This document shows positions 45,858 to 55,602 of a stretch of DNA of 64,000 nucleotides, one piece after another. The notes below the pieces were generated by a model that saw only the letters and a list, made by a program, of their open reading frames with translations, had not been told where the DNA came from and ran no database searches. This DNA is from Dromaius novaehollandiae (Eukaryota > Chordata > Aves > Casuariiformes > Dromaiidae). The translations under genes were made by a program, and so were the position numbers. How positions within the stretch are numbered: the stretch's first letter is position 1; every line of letters begins with the position of its first letter. The stretch is from the NCBI RefSeq assembly GCF_036370855.1, contig NC_088117.1, forward strand, positions 1,054,001-1,118,000, read 5' to 3'.

Positions 45858-48800
45858 GTAGGGCGGGCGGGCGGGCGGCGCCGGAGGCGGAGGCGGAGGC
45901 GGAGGCGGCGCGGCAGGCTGGGGGCGGCGGGGCCGGCTGGCGAGCGGCCGGGGCGGCGGGAGGCGGCGTCGGGGGCCGGGAGCGGCTGGGCGAGGCTCGT
46001 GGGGCCGCGGGGAGGGGGGTGCGCTGGGGGGCGGCGGGGGCCGGGGGCGAGAGCTGTGCCTGGAGCGGCGCCTGGCGCTGGCTGACGGGAGCTGTTGTCC
46101 CCGCGGGCGGTTGCAGCGGTGCCCGGCGGCGATGGCGATCCAGCTGCGTGGCCGGACGCCGGCGCCGAGCCTCGCGGACAGGCTGGAGGTGAGTCCTCGG
46201 GGGACCTGAGCTTCCCTGGCAAGAGCAGAAGCGTGCCTTTCCTGGCGCCGCTTTGGCCTGGCGCTGGCCGGGGAGCTCTCGTGCCCCCGCAGTGCGAATG
46301 CTGCTTCGTGTCCTCCGGTGCTGGGGGTTGCCCCTTTGCAGAGCGCTGGCTTCCTTGGTGGAGGTTAGAGAGCTCCGCGGAAGAAGGGGCCGAGGGGCCG
46401 CGTGTTTGTTTGTCTTGGGGGTGCTTGGGGGCTGTCTGTGGCAATACATGATGAGAACTGCTCCCATCGGTGGTTGCTTACAGATGTGGCTGAAGTTGAG
46501 GATTATCCAGCTTCTCAGCTGCATCCCGTTGCCGAGCCTCCAGGTCTTCCCAGGGGTACGTAGTCAGTTTTTACTTCCCTGAAAGAACAAGAACTTTCCT
46601 TGTGCTATTTTGCTCCCATGAAATTGTGCTTCATACTTCCTCTGGGGTCCAAGGGCTTTACAGCCGCAGGGGAGTCCCAGGGGTAAGTTGTGAGCATTTC
46701 TTTCCTTTGAGAGCTGCCAGGCAAAAGGTCCTCTCTGCCCCTCCACAGCTTTGGGACTATTGACCTACATATATGTCCCATCATGGCCCCCCCCTTCCAT
46801 TCGCTGCCATTTCACTTTTGAAAGCACCCAGGGGCTGTGTGTTTGTCCTGGGGGTGCTTGGGGGCTGCTGGGTTGCGCCTCGACAGAGGATTTTGGAGAG
46901 GTGCCAGGTCCCAGCCAACAAGTGCCCCTGGCCCTGTTGTGGCTGGGAGACTCTCAAACTACATGCGTGTCCCCCATTCCCGGCAAGTCACTTCTGTGGA
47001 AGTATGTTGCAGCACATAATGAAAACTTGTCTTGTCTGTGTTTGCTTACAGGCCTTCCTGCAGGCAGGGGCCTCCCAGCTTCCCAGCTGGATCCTGTTTC
47101 TGAGCCTCAGGAGTATGCCAGGAGTAAGTGGTGGAGATGTATTCCCTCTCCTGGGAGGAGCCTTCCTGGTTTCCTTGGAGACATTAGAGACCTCCCCAGA
47201 AAAAAGCATCGAGGGGCCATGTGTTTATGCTGGGGGTGCTTGGGGGCTGCTGAGTAGCTCCTCAGCGGAGGATTTGGAGAGGCGGCAGGGCCCAGGCAAC
47301 AAGTACCCCTGGCCCTCCTGCAGCTGGGAGACTCCTGAACTACTGGCGTGTCCCGCATTCCCCTTCGATTCATGACAAGTCACTTCTGTGGAAGTATGTT
47401 GCAGCCCATAATGAAAACTTGTCTTGTCTGTGTTTGCTTACAGGCCTTCCTGCAGGCAGGGGCCTTCCAGCTTCTCAGCTGGATCCCACTTCTGAGCCTC
47501 AGGAGCATGCCAGGAGTAAGTGGTGGAGATGTATTCCCTTCCTGGGAGGAGCCTGTGGTTTCAGAGTTGTGTTCGTGGGCCGTGTAGCTTCAGTCCTTGG
47601 CCGAGGCTCATGCCTGCAAAAGAGCAGAGCGGGCTTTGGGAGGGCTTCAGAGATCTGCGGTGGGTGCTTTGCCTGGCTGCTCCAGCCTTGTGCTTTTCCA
47701 GTGCCTGCAGCAAAGCCAGCAGGCTTGTTGGGGTTGAGCTTAGAGCTCAGGTGAACTCCAGGGCATCCTTTCCCAGCATGCTTGGATTTGTAGCCACGTG
47801 GTGCCTGTGCAGGCACCCGATAAGTGTTTGCCAAAGACTCAGGAGCGGAAGGGCAAGACGAGTGCCTTGCTGTAATGAGACATTCCATGCTCATTCGCTA
47901 CCATTCAAATCTGAAGCAGCATATGGAAATAGGTAACGAGAGCTCTGCTCGTCCCTTTGGTTGCAGATGCGGCCGCAGGAGATGGCTATGCAGCCTCTCG
48001 TCTGGATGGCCAGGCAGTGTCTGTGGGGAGTCGTACAGGTGAGTCGTGACTCTTTGCCTACTCTTTTGGGTTATTTGAAAGAAGCAGCATTTACTTGTGC
48101 GGATGTTGTTCATGTGCAATTTAACTTAATACTTTCTGTTTAGGTCCTCGGCAGAGGAAGTACAAGGCCCAGAGAGGAAAGTCGTCTGAGAAATATTCTA
48201 AACTCCTTCAGGACATCTTGAAGGACTTGGAGAGAGCAGCTGGTGGGTAGATTTCACTCTGTGTTAAGGGAGATCATTGTAAACGTGAGGTTTTAGAAAC
48301 AGCTATGGATAAGCTGTGGCTTACGCAGGAGAAAGGGATGGATCAGAGCCTCGCCGCAGTGACGCACCACGTCACACCTTGCAGGCATTGGCAAGCCGCA
48401 GAGCTTGTTGAGGGTCTCTTCTACAAGCGTGTTCTTCGCCGCGTTTGTTAATGTTAAGGTGCTAGAGTGTGGGAAGTGTCCTAAAGCAAGGCGGGAGCGG
48501 CTTTCTGAAGATGACCTTTGTCTCTGGTGTGTGGAGATGCTTGCAATTAGTCTCTGGGGAATCCCAGAGGTGAGGCGTGACTCTTGGTTTACTGTGAGAG
48601 GCGCCGTGTGCCTAGCCAAAGGTCAGGCAGGCCCCTCGGCCGCTGTGCGAATCTAGACCTACCCAGGGCATGGCAACATCCCTTTCAGTGCACTGGAGTT
48701 CCTTTACAAACACGTGTATTGCCCCAGGTATTCTACCCTTTTCTCCTCCGTGTGTAATTACAGATGTCCCTCAAGTCACTGAAGCTTCTGCAGCTTCTCA

Positions 48801-49695
48801 GGGGCTGGAGCCTCTGCTCGAGCCTCAGGGAGATCTCAGGGGTAAGTAGTCTGTCTTCCTTTCCTTTTGAGTCTTCTATTAGTATTTTCTCTTTTTTCCT
48901 CTTTTATTGCCCTCCTGGGGAATCCAAGGTGCCCAGCACACATGCCCTCCCTGAAGCCCAGGGGCACAGGTAGGGGCAGCGCTGGTTCAGGCTTTCACTG
49001 GCCAGTGGGCTCTTGCCCCTGAGAAGTGTCAGTGAGCTTTCTTGTCCGCCGGTGCCAAGAGACCAGAATCAGCCATAGTAACACCACGGCATGTAAAATT
49101 GCCTGGGAATCCCAAACACGCAGTGAGATTATCAGTCCTGCAGAAGCCAGGGATGTATGGGATTGTTTCCTTTCCTCCAGGCCTTGCTGGTGACAAAAAT
49201 GCCGAGGCTGCAGCTCATAAAGGCCAACAAAAGCAGCGTTTGGTCCTGAGCGCTGCAGTCTTGGGTTCCGCACTGTTTGCTGTCATGCTGATGTGTATCG
49301 TCACTTTCCGGCTGAGGAAGAGAAAACGGTGAGTTGTTCTTTAGTCCATGGCTGCTCTTAGCGTGTGTAGTGATAGTGTGGTGGAGCGGCTGGTGAGCTG
49401 TTGAGAGTGCTCTGTTGAGACGTCTGCTGTTAGCTTTCTTAAGCAGACTCTTCCTTCCTGGCAGCGAGGGCTCTTTCCTGAAAGCCATTCTCGTTGTTGC
49501 AGAGAAGCGGTACCAGCTAACCCTGCCGCTGCCTCCGGCAGACAGGAGCCCAGTATGGAGGAAGGCAGAGCAAAACCAGGGAGCGAAAGAAAAAAGGAAG
49601 AGCTTACCACAGAAAATGAAAATGCCAGCAGCAGCTCCACTCGGCTTCCTATTCTAAGCAGAATAAAAAACCTGCGCCTATTCCAAAGAGAATAA
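45740..49695 (+). CDS. Unrecognised gene: predicted type I membrane protein with 72-nt repeat exons (gene span)
   Basis: I do not recognise this gene. Ten exons are read by splice sites and phase: 45740-45857, 46117-46188, 46484-46555, 47052-47123, 47444-47515, 47967-48038, 48144-48242, 48764-48841, 49181-49328, 49503-49695. They sum to 996 nt, 331 residues plus stop, with no in-frame stop. Exon 1 gives a signal peptide (RRLLLLLGLLAAL). Exons 2 to 6 are each 72 nt and phase 1-1; exons 7 (99 nt) and 8 (78 nt) are also phase 1-1. The predicted ectodomain is rich in Ala, Pro, Gly and Glu and has no cysteines that I can see. Exon 9 has a membrane span followed by RLRKRKR. Exon 10 is a charged Ser-rich tail. 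A low-complexity, rapidly changing cell-surface protein is the simplest reading. Role and partners are unknown, and expression is unproven. Confidence 0.65.
46117..46188 (+). CDS. Unrecognised gene, exon 2 (72 nt)
   Basis: Acceptor GGTTGCAG, donor GAG|GTGAGT. Encodes VPGGDGDPAAWPDAGAEPRG. Phase 1 both ends; the GDG and AE-P pattern recurs in later exons. Confidence 0.6.
46484..46555 (+). CDS. Unrecognised gene, exon 3 (72 nt)
   Basis: Acceptor GCTTACAG, donor GGG|GTACGT. Encodes DVAEVEDYPASQLHPVAEPP and so on. The PASQL-P-EP core is shared with exons 4 and 5. Confidence 0.65.
47052..47123 (+). CDS. Unrecognised gene, exon 4 (72 nt)
   Basis: Acceptor TTGCTTACAG, donor GGA|GTAAGT. Encodes LPAGRGLPASQLDPVSEPQE and then YAR. 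Differs from exon 5 by only a few bases. Confidence 0.7.
47444..47515 (+). CDS. Unrecognised gene, exon 5 (72 nt)
   Basis: Acceptor and donor identical to those of exon 4. Encodes LPAGRGLPASQLDPTSEPQE and then HAR. The preceding intron also resembles the one before exon 4, so this is a recent exon-plus-intron duplication. Confidence 0.7.
47967..48038 (+). CDS. Unrecognised gene, exon 6 (72 nt)
   Basis: Acceptor TTGGTTGCAG, donor CAG|GTGAGT. Encodes AAAGDGYAASRLDGQAVSVG. A diverged copy of the repeat: AASRLD against PASQLD. Confidence 0.65.
48144..48242 (+). CDS. Unrecognised gene, exon 7: basic helix
   Basis: 99 nt, phase 1 both ends, acceptor TTCTGTTTAG, donor CTG|GTGGGT. Encodes PRQRKYKAQRGKSSEKYSK and LLQDILKDLERAA, a basic segment running into an amphipathic helix, unlike the other ectodomain exons. 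Confidence 0.65.
48764..48841 (+). CDS. Unrecognised gene, exon 8 (78 nt)
   Basis: Acceptor GTAATTACAG, donor GGG|GTAAGT, phase 1 both ends. Encodes DVPQVTEASAASQGLEPLLE followed by PQGDLR. Start and end match the pattern of exon 3 (DVAEV...L-RG). Confidence 0.65.
49181..49328 (+). CDS. Unrecognised gene, exon 9: transmembrane segment
   Basis: 148 nt, phase 1 in and phase 2 out, acceptor TTTCCTCCAG, donor ACG|GTGAGT. Encodes a juxtamembrane Ala/Lys/Gln-rich stretch, the span LVLSAAVLGSALFAVMLMC, then IVTFRLRKRKR. Basic residues after the span fit a type I orientation. Confidence 0.75.
49503..49695 (+). CDS. Unrecognised gene, exon 10: cytoplasmic tail and stop
   Basis: Acceptor GTTGTTGCAG. 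Encodes REAVPANPAAASGRQEPSME, a Lys/Glu-rich middle, NASSSSTRLPILSRIKN and LRLFQRE, then TAA at 49693-49695. The tail is charged and Ser-rich without known motifs. Confidence 0.7.
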
Positions 49696-49696
49696 A
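49691..49696 (+). terminator. Polyadenylation signal overlapping the stop codon
   Basis: AATAAA at 49691-49696 contains the TAA stop of the unrecognised gene. Another AATAAA lies inside the coding sequence at 49662-49667. A GT-rich stretch (TTGGCTGTTTTGGTCC) follows at about 49724-49742, as expected downstream of a cleavage site. Confidence 0.55.
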
Positions 49697-49799
49697 AACC
49701 CTCTTGGGCTAAAATGGTGCGAGTCCTTGGCTGTTTTGGTCCTTTGTGTCTGGGTGTAATGCACAGCGCTTACGGCAGGGTTGGATGAGGGAGAGGAGC

Positions 49800-51411
49800 T
49801 GTCAGAGAGTTGCCCTGCATCAAGGGATGCCCTCGGTCCCCTCATCACTGTAGTTTCCCAGCTCGGGCTGTCCTTAAGGTCTCATTCATCGGAATGGGGG
49901 AGCGCAGATGAGCCTGGGAGCACAAGTGAAGTCACTGGGAGTGCTCCAGTGAATCCCGGTGGATTTGGTGACCGAGAGGGGAAGGAGGTGCTGCGAAGGA
50001 TGGCCGTGCAGCTCTGAGCAATGAGTTAGAGGAGTGCTAAAGTGAGACGAGAGGCTGCTGGGGCTTAGCGCAATGGTCTTCTGTGCGCAGAAGCTGAACA
50101 TCTCCAAGTAGAGAGAAGTGAGAGGGGGCTGGCAGGGAAAGAGTAAAAAGCACTGTGATAGGAAGAACAGTACTGGCCTTAGAAATGGCACAAAAGGTAA
50201 CCAAAAGACCCACAGAAATGGCATTGCTCTGCTCCCAAACACTCAAGCCATGAATACTAGAGGTAATGCAGAAAAGGGAATACAGTCCTATTTGGAGGAG
50301 CGCCCAGGATCCTCTGTGCTCTCTTTCAAGGGGGTCCAAGTGGACTCTTACCTTTCCAGAGGAACGTAGGCAAAGAGTTGCTGCCTCTGAAAACATTGGT
50401 CACCCCTATTGCCAGCTTGCAGGAGAGGGAAAGGAGTAAAGGCCCTCGTAGGATCCAACAGGAAGGCGGTGGCAGGAAGGTGCAGCCCCAGCACCTGCAG
50501 TGTCCCTGGGGAAGCTCACAGAGCCCTGAGAAACCTGGTGAGGGAAGGGCGTAGGACAGGAAAGGCAAGCGGTGAGATCTGAGGATGTTTCTCAGGTGGC
50601 CCAGCAACCCTTTGCCTCTGGGATCGGAAGAACCAGCTCCTCCTCCACCTTCCCTGCATGTTCATCAAGTGCTGCAGGATTTGCTCGGCACGCTGCGCTA
50701 CGGGACAGGCATTCAAGCGGCAGCCTCCTCTCACAAGGCTCAGCCAGCTAAGCACTAGGAACACACGACGACTCCCGAGAGCAGCCCTTCTCACAGGAAG
50801 ATGTTCAGGCACTGGGTCTCAAAGCACAACCCGCCCAAACCAAGGGAATCCTTCCCGCGCTGGGTGTGAGCTGGCAGGCAGAGGTGGTTGCGGTGGCTCC
50901 TCAGCACAACGAGAGGCAAGGGGAGGAAGGAGCTCAGGGTTACGCCACTGCAGGAGGCCTCCAGAAGCACAGAAGCCAAAGCCTAATTCTGCCACAGGCT
51001 CCTGGAGAGGCGGGGGAAACTCCCACCTCCTCAGCGGCTGGTCAAGAAACGCCCCCGATGCCACCACTTCTAAAGCAGAGGCTTTAACACAGGCACTCCT
51101 GCCACGAGGCCACCGAGAGAGTGTGGCCAGAGGAAGGGCCACTTGCAACGCCTCGCACATCCCAATGCCCGTGCTTTTCAGACTTCAGCGCTGCACTACT
51201 GCCCCACCATAAACTGAGGAGCAAAAGCAAGCCTCAAGCTAAAATGGGCAGAGCTGTGCAGGACGTGGGCTCCTCCAGCACACCCAGCTCAGCCTTTTAA
51301 GGAGAGCCGCCCTGGCTCCCTGGATGGGTGCTGCAGGGCAACGGCCCCTGCACCGCTACCCGCAACCTCCCAGGCCAGCCCCGCAATGCACACTGCCATT
51401 AAGCCGAGAAC
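49800..51411. other. Intergenic stretch without a supported gene
   Basis: Moderately GC-rich with many short overlapping open frames and no recognisable domain. It may include decayed 5' sequence of the ERV that becomes recognisable at 51412. Confidence 0.4.
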
Positions 51412-52178
51412 CGATTTAACTGATGTTCCTTTGCAAAACCCGCATCTAGTTCTATTTGTAGACAGCTCATCCTGCTACCTGCATGGACAACGACGAACTG
51501 AGTATGCTGTAGTCAGCCAGGAATGAGTAACACAGGCCGAACTGCTTCCCACAAGAAAGAGTGTGCAAGGAGCAGAACTATTAGAACCAACTCTCTATCT
51601 GCCTTTTGAAAAGAACGAGGATTTTTTTAATGTCATCAGGAAAGAAAACAGCTAGTGGAGAAGAAATATGTAACTGGCTGGAAGCAGTCCAAAGGCCCAA
51701 AGAAATTGCTGTAATACACTGCCCAGCCCATCCTAAAGACACTACAGAAATCAGTAAAGGAAATGCTTTAGCTGACGCCGCTGCAAAGGCTGCAGCCCAT
51801 GAACCTCTGAGAGGCCGTGTGGTGGCACTTCCAAGGATGAACCAAAGTGAATGGCCAAATGTAATAGACCCCAGAACCATGTATTGAAAGGCCTGCTCCG
51901 TGGAAGAGAAGAAATAATAGGAATAGTGGGAAGCAAAACAAAGTGATGATGGAATATGGACAATTAGTGGAAAACCAATTCTACCAAAAAAAAAAAAAAA
52001 AAAAAAAAAAAGAAGTAATTCCTATAGCAGGTGGTTTCACGAGAAAGCTCATGAGGGAGCAGAGGCAGTAGCTAAGTGGGTACAGACAGTAAGGGCCAGT
52101 GCAGGAATTTACACGGCCGCACAAAGAATAAGCAATAGCTGCCCAGCCTGCCAAAAGTTCTCGAGCAGCAAACCAAGC

Positions 52179-52767
52179 TTGGAGGTAGGGGGACGACCGT
52201 GGGCCTGCTTCCCTTTTCAAAGGCTACCAATAGATTACGCGGATATGCCATCCACCGATGGGTGCAAACGCTTGTTAGTGATAGTAGATCAGTTGTCAGG
52301 CTGGGTAGAAGCTTTCCCGACAAGAAAGGACGACGCAGGAGGGGTAGTAAAGCCTTATTGAAAGAAATCATACGCAGGTATGGGGTTCCAGAAGCCATTG
52401 ATTCAGACAGGGGCGCTCAATTTATGGCAGACATAGTCAATCAATTATATAAATCCCTAGGAACAGAGAGAAACCTCCCTACTCCCTACCACCCACAATC
52501 TTCAGGAGAGGTCTAATGTCCTGTCATTCTTTCGACGAAAGAATCGCAAAGGTATGCACACACAGTGGCCTAACATGGCCAGAAGCCCTAAACTTCGCTC
52601 TGTGGGACGTACGAAATGCTCCACAACAACCCGTAGGACTACCACCAGCAGAAATTCTCTGTGGGAGACCTTTAGGGACTTCTACTCCAGCTAAGAGCAG
52701 CCTGTTAGACGGAAATTTTGCTGTTAGACTGTACTTGTATATATTGGGAAAGGCTGTGTATGTATGA
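52179..52767 (+). pseudogene. pol: Integrase remnant
   Basis: Core Asp residues are visible in IDYADMP and AIDSDRGAQF. The third catalytic position falls at the frameshift and stop after HPQSSGEV (about 52514). Downstream WPEALNFALWDVRNAP is C-terminal integrase in another frame. Confidence 0.85.
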
Positions 52768-52930
52768 GAACCCTTTGTAGTCTTACATTCATAGTGGACA
52801 TTGCTGTAAAGACAAGTAATCACTCAAATAGTTGTGTTGGTAACTTAGTTCTTCAGCTCCTGGTACGTCTTATCCATTGTTACAATCTAATTACACACTG
52901 AGTCAAGCTTGACTGCTTACCCCCATCGGA

Positions 52931-53235
52931 ATGAATCTTACATTGGTGGAGAAACTACTGCAACGTGATGAGCTGCGTCAGTTGCTAGAGCGCATCCAAA
53001 ACAATGGACAAAAAGCTCTAATCACCACTCATCATGATACAGAGGAGATACAGGACGTCTTGGAAAGGGTGAAGCAGGACGGAGCACATCATGGTTGGGA
53101 AACTCCTCTGAGATGATCACCAACTGCAACAGGGATTCATACTCACGTGTTGTACCCAGGAGTAGTTGTGTTAAGTTTAACCATGTTATGCCTATTACTT
53201 ATGATCATATTATACATAAGATTATGGAAAGTGAT
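52931..53235 (+). pseudogene. env: Env transmembrane-subunit remnant
   Basis: Encodes a helical stretch (IQDVLERVKQDGAHHGWE), then after a stop SPTATGIHTHVLYPGVVVLS and a hydrophobic anchor. This resembles the end of a gamma-type TM subunit. No surface unit remains. Confidence 0.65.
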
Positions 53236-53310
53236 GGTATGCCTTGACAGCCTTTGAGAACTCTTGTCTAAAGGATTAGCAGGGATGCTTACCAGAAACA
53301 AAGGGAGGCC

Positions 53311-53840
53311 TGTTAAAGAATATTGAGCTGGAACTGTCTAGAGGTAACAGCTTAGCACAACTTATATAAACCTTGCTTAGCATGAGTAGCTAAATGTGCT
53401 GAAGCCTTAGGCTGCACTCAGATAACGTGAGGAACTGTCAGCTAGTCCAGTAAGGAAGGGCCCCAGGGCCGGTGCAAGGTGGAAAGATAAGGAAGCTTAC
53501 GAGGAAGCTAAGGCCATCAGCAGAAGCTGCCGCAGTAAAGATAAGGCAAACCAGGCTGCCTAGAGACAGCAGTGGGAGCCACCGAAGAACACGAAGCCCC
53601 CAGAGCCAGATATGGTGATTGGTCTGAAGCTTTGCATGGGGTGTGGGGAGCTTAGCTTGTGAGGGTGTAATTGCCCAGGGATTACTTTGTTTGGGGTGCC
53701 TCTTGGGAGGCAGTGAGCTCGAGCTGCAATTGCTGCACATGCATCCTTAAATTGTATTAAATATGCTTTGATTTGGCTCTGAACTTCTCAGCGGGAACCC
53801 AGGGTCGCACCCTGTTATGGTGGCTGGCGAGCATAATTTT
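53311..53840 (+). repeat. 3' LTR of the 51-54 kb class I ERV
   Basis: Starts TGTTAAAG right after the purine-rich AAACAAAGGGAGGCC. Contains TATATAA (53364-53370), then GCTTAGCATGAGTAGCTAAA and GCTGAAGCCTTAGG, which match the U3 of the other class I provirus (reverse complement of about 37320-37400). The U5 portion differs. The right edge is uncertain. Confidence 0.75.
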
Positions 53841-54190
53841 CCATAGCACTGTGTCCTTTGAAGAACTGGGACACCTGTGGTTTAGTTAAGTGATGGCTTG
53901 TAGTCTTGGCAAGAAGGTATTGGCCTGGACGTGTCTCTCTGAGAGAGGGGTGAGTGCTGGTGGCCCTGGTGATGAGGGCAACATCACCTTTGGGAAGGGC
54001 AGGAAAGAGAAAGGAAGGGCAGGGAGCTTCCTCCATTTTTCCTGTCCTCTGGTAGGTTTGGGATTTGTGGGCTGTGGTGGAGCAGCAGAGCTAAGTCTGC
54101 CCAGCCGCCCCCCGGGTTTTCTAGCAGAAGCACTGACCCTGTCAAGGTGATGTTGAGTGATTCCCGAGTTGCAAAAGCTTGGGTGCAGGG

Positions 54191-54540
54191 TGTTGGGGAC
54201 CAAGATTGAATGATGCTGTATAAGACAGCGGAGAATCTTTAAGGCAGAAAGTAATGAAGTGGTAACTATGATTTGTGCCCCGAATGTGTGCACGTGAGTT
54301 GCCACTGATCATGTGTCTTCCTGCCTACGTGTCAGCAGCTGCGGTGGGCCTGTCCTGCTGGCCTGTCCTGCCCGCCTGCTAGGCATCAGAAGACACCTTA
54401 CCCACCTATCACAAGATGCCACAATGCCAAGCAGATACTTGGAGGAGTGGCTGAGTTGATGGCTATATAACCAGCCACTGTGTTTTCAAGAAAGGCTTTT
54501 TGCACTATACTTCTTGAGGTCCGTGTCGTTGTATGCCACA
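54191..54540 (+). repeat. 5' LTR of the class II ERV
   Basis: 350 bp, TGTTGGGGACC...TGCCACA. TATATAA box at 54464-54470. Contains a private stretch GTGCCCCGAATGTGTGCACG not found in the 3' LTR. Confidence 0.93.
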
Positions 54541-54542
54541 AA

Positions 54543-54563
54543 TGGCGCCCGAATCGGGATTCC
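54543..54563 (+). other. Primer-binding site, lysine-like
   Basis: TGGCGCCCGAATCGGGATT starts two bases after the LTR. The first ten bases match tRNA-Lys primer sites; the second half differs, so the exact tRNA is uncertain. Confidence 0.6.
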
Positions 54564-54738
54564 AAAAACGGAAGCCTGAAAAATAGAGTCAAGGAACTTC
54601 AGAATGGAAGTACTGAAGAATGAAGCAGGAAAGACAGAACCAATAAATCCGGTGGCATAGCCCAGCTGAACGTCAGGACGGTTGATAGTTGAGCGCTCCC
54701 ATCACCACCACGGAACGGCAGGTGAGCAGCTGGGAACT

Positions 54739-55467
54739 ATGGGGCAATCTCTTACAAGGGATCAGAGACGTTATATGGAAGTATTACAGAAAGTCTTAAA
54801 GACTCATGGGTTTCAGAATGTTGCCCAGCATTCGCTAATGACTCTGTTAGTGTGGACTCGGGATAATTGTCCCTGGTTCCCGCAGGAGGGAACGCTAAGC
54901 GTTGCGGTGTGGGAACAAATTGGGGACGAGCTGCGGCGGCAGAGGGATGATAAGGCGAAGAAACTTTTAGTGACTTGGCAACAGGTCTTTTCCGCCCTCC
55001 TCCGCTTGCAAGCAGTAAACGCGGCTGAACTTTTGCCCTACGCAGCAACGGCCGGTGAGAGCACCGTAAGGTCCTCGATAATACCCGGACCGGACTCCGA
55101 GTGTGACGACTCATTTAATTCAGGGTCGAATGATCTGGACCAGGAGGCGGACTTTCATCCACCCCCTACTATGCGCTGCGGTGTCCAGCCCACGGCCCCT
55201 CCGGAACCACCCCCCGCCTGGCACCGCCCCCCTCCGGAACCACCCCCCGCCTGGCACCGCCCCCCGGGACCGCCCTCCCCTCAAGAGGCGGGGCTGCCCA
55301 CGAACGCGGACCGCCCGCAGCCCCCCTCCGCCGTCCCGGCTGCCTGGGGAAGAGCTGTTGGCCCGACGCCAGCGCTAGCGCAGTGCTGTGGTGCGCTAGA
55401 GCTTTGCCGCCAGGAGGCGCTGCGAAGCGGAGACTCGGACATTCTCCACGCCCTCCCGGGGCGATAG
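54739..55467 (+). pseudogene. gag: Gag N-terminal part (matrix and proline-rich region)
   Basis: Open from MGQSLTRDQRRYMEVLQ; Gly2 is a likely myristoylation site. A matrix-like helical region is followed by a Pro-rich stretch with a duplicated PPPAWHRPP unit (about 55205-55265). It stops at 55467. A capsid-like fragment (WEQLPYEAVKGVRNSVEDYG) follows at 55489-55550 before the sequence jumps to RT, so the protein lacks capsid and nucleocapsid. Confidence 0.85.
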
Positions 55468-55602
55468 CAGGCAGGGCAACCCACTGCATGGGAGCAGCTG
55501 CCTTATGAGGCGGTGAAAGGAGTCAGGAACTCGGTTGAGGATTACGGCCTCCAGTCAGCTTACACCATGAACTGATTTCAAGCTATCGCCGAGGGTTAAC
55601 CT

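Larger units (their letters stand above)
45050..46200. promoter_or_regulatory. CpG island over the start of the unrecognised gene
   Basis: Very GC- and CpG-rich sequence surrounding the signal-peptide exon at 45740. It contains a GCTGAGCTCACAGAGGGG-type duplication (about 45448-45480 and 45488-45520) and a (GCTGC/GCTGCG)n array at 45510-45610. It begins where the LTR fragment ends. Confidence 0.65.
51412..53840 (+). mobile_element. Class I endogenous retrovirus, 5'-truncated
   Basis: Begins within RNase H (LVLFVDSSSCYLHGQRR, about 51444-51494). Continues with RNase H end (ISKGNALADAAAKAAAHEP), integrase core (PIDYADMPSTDGC; AIDSDRGAQFMAD; PYHPQSSGEV), integrase C-terminus, a TM-env remnant (about 52931-53230), polypurine tract (53291-53310) and a 3' LTR from 53311. 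Stops, frameshifts and an A tract (51987-52011) interrupt it. Gag, protease, RT and the 5' LTR are absent. Confidence 0.87.

Noticed and set aside
45041-46524. Very long overlapping open frames on both strands (up to 467 codons)
   Set aside because: They lie in a CpG island where stop codons are rare. The translations are Ala/Pro/Arg/Gly low-complexity and mutually overlapping. Only the frame starting at 45740 has a signal peptide and a matching splice donor.
46253-47375. Cysteine-rich frames (LVCVCLQAFLQAG) repeated near exons 4 and 5
   Set aside because: These are intron-plus-exon read-through in the wrong frame, repeated because the unit itself is duplicated.
48405-48656. 83-codon plus-strand frame with CGKCP and CLWC, resembling a zinc motif
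   Set aside because: It has no phase-compatible acceptor into the unrecognised gene and no continuing domain; the motif is likely chance.
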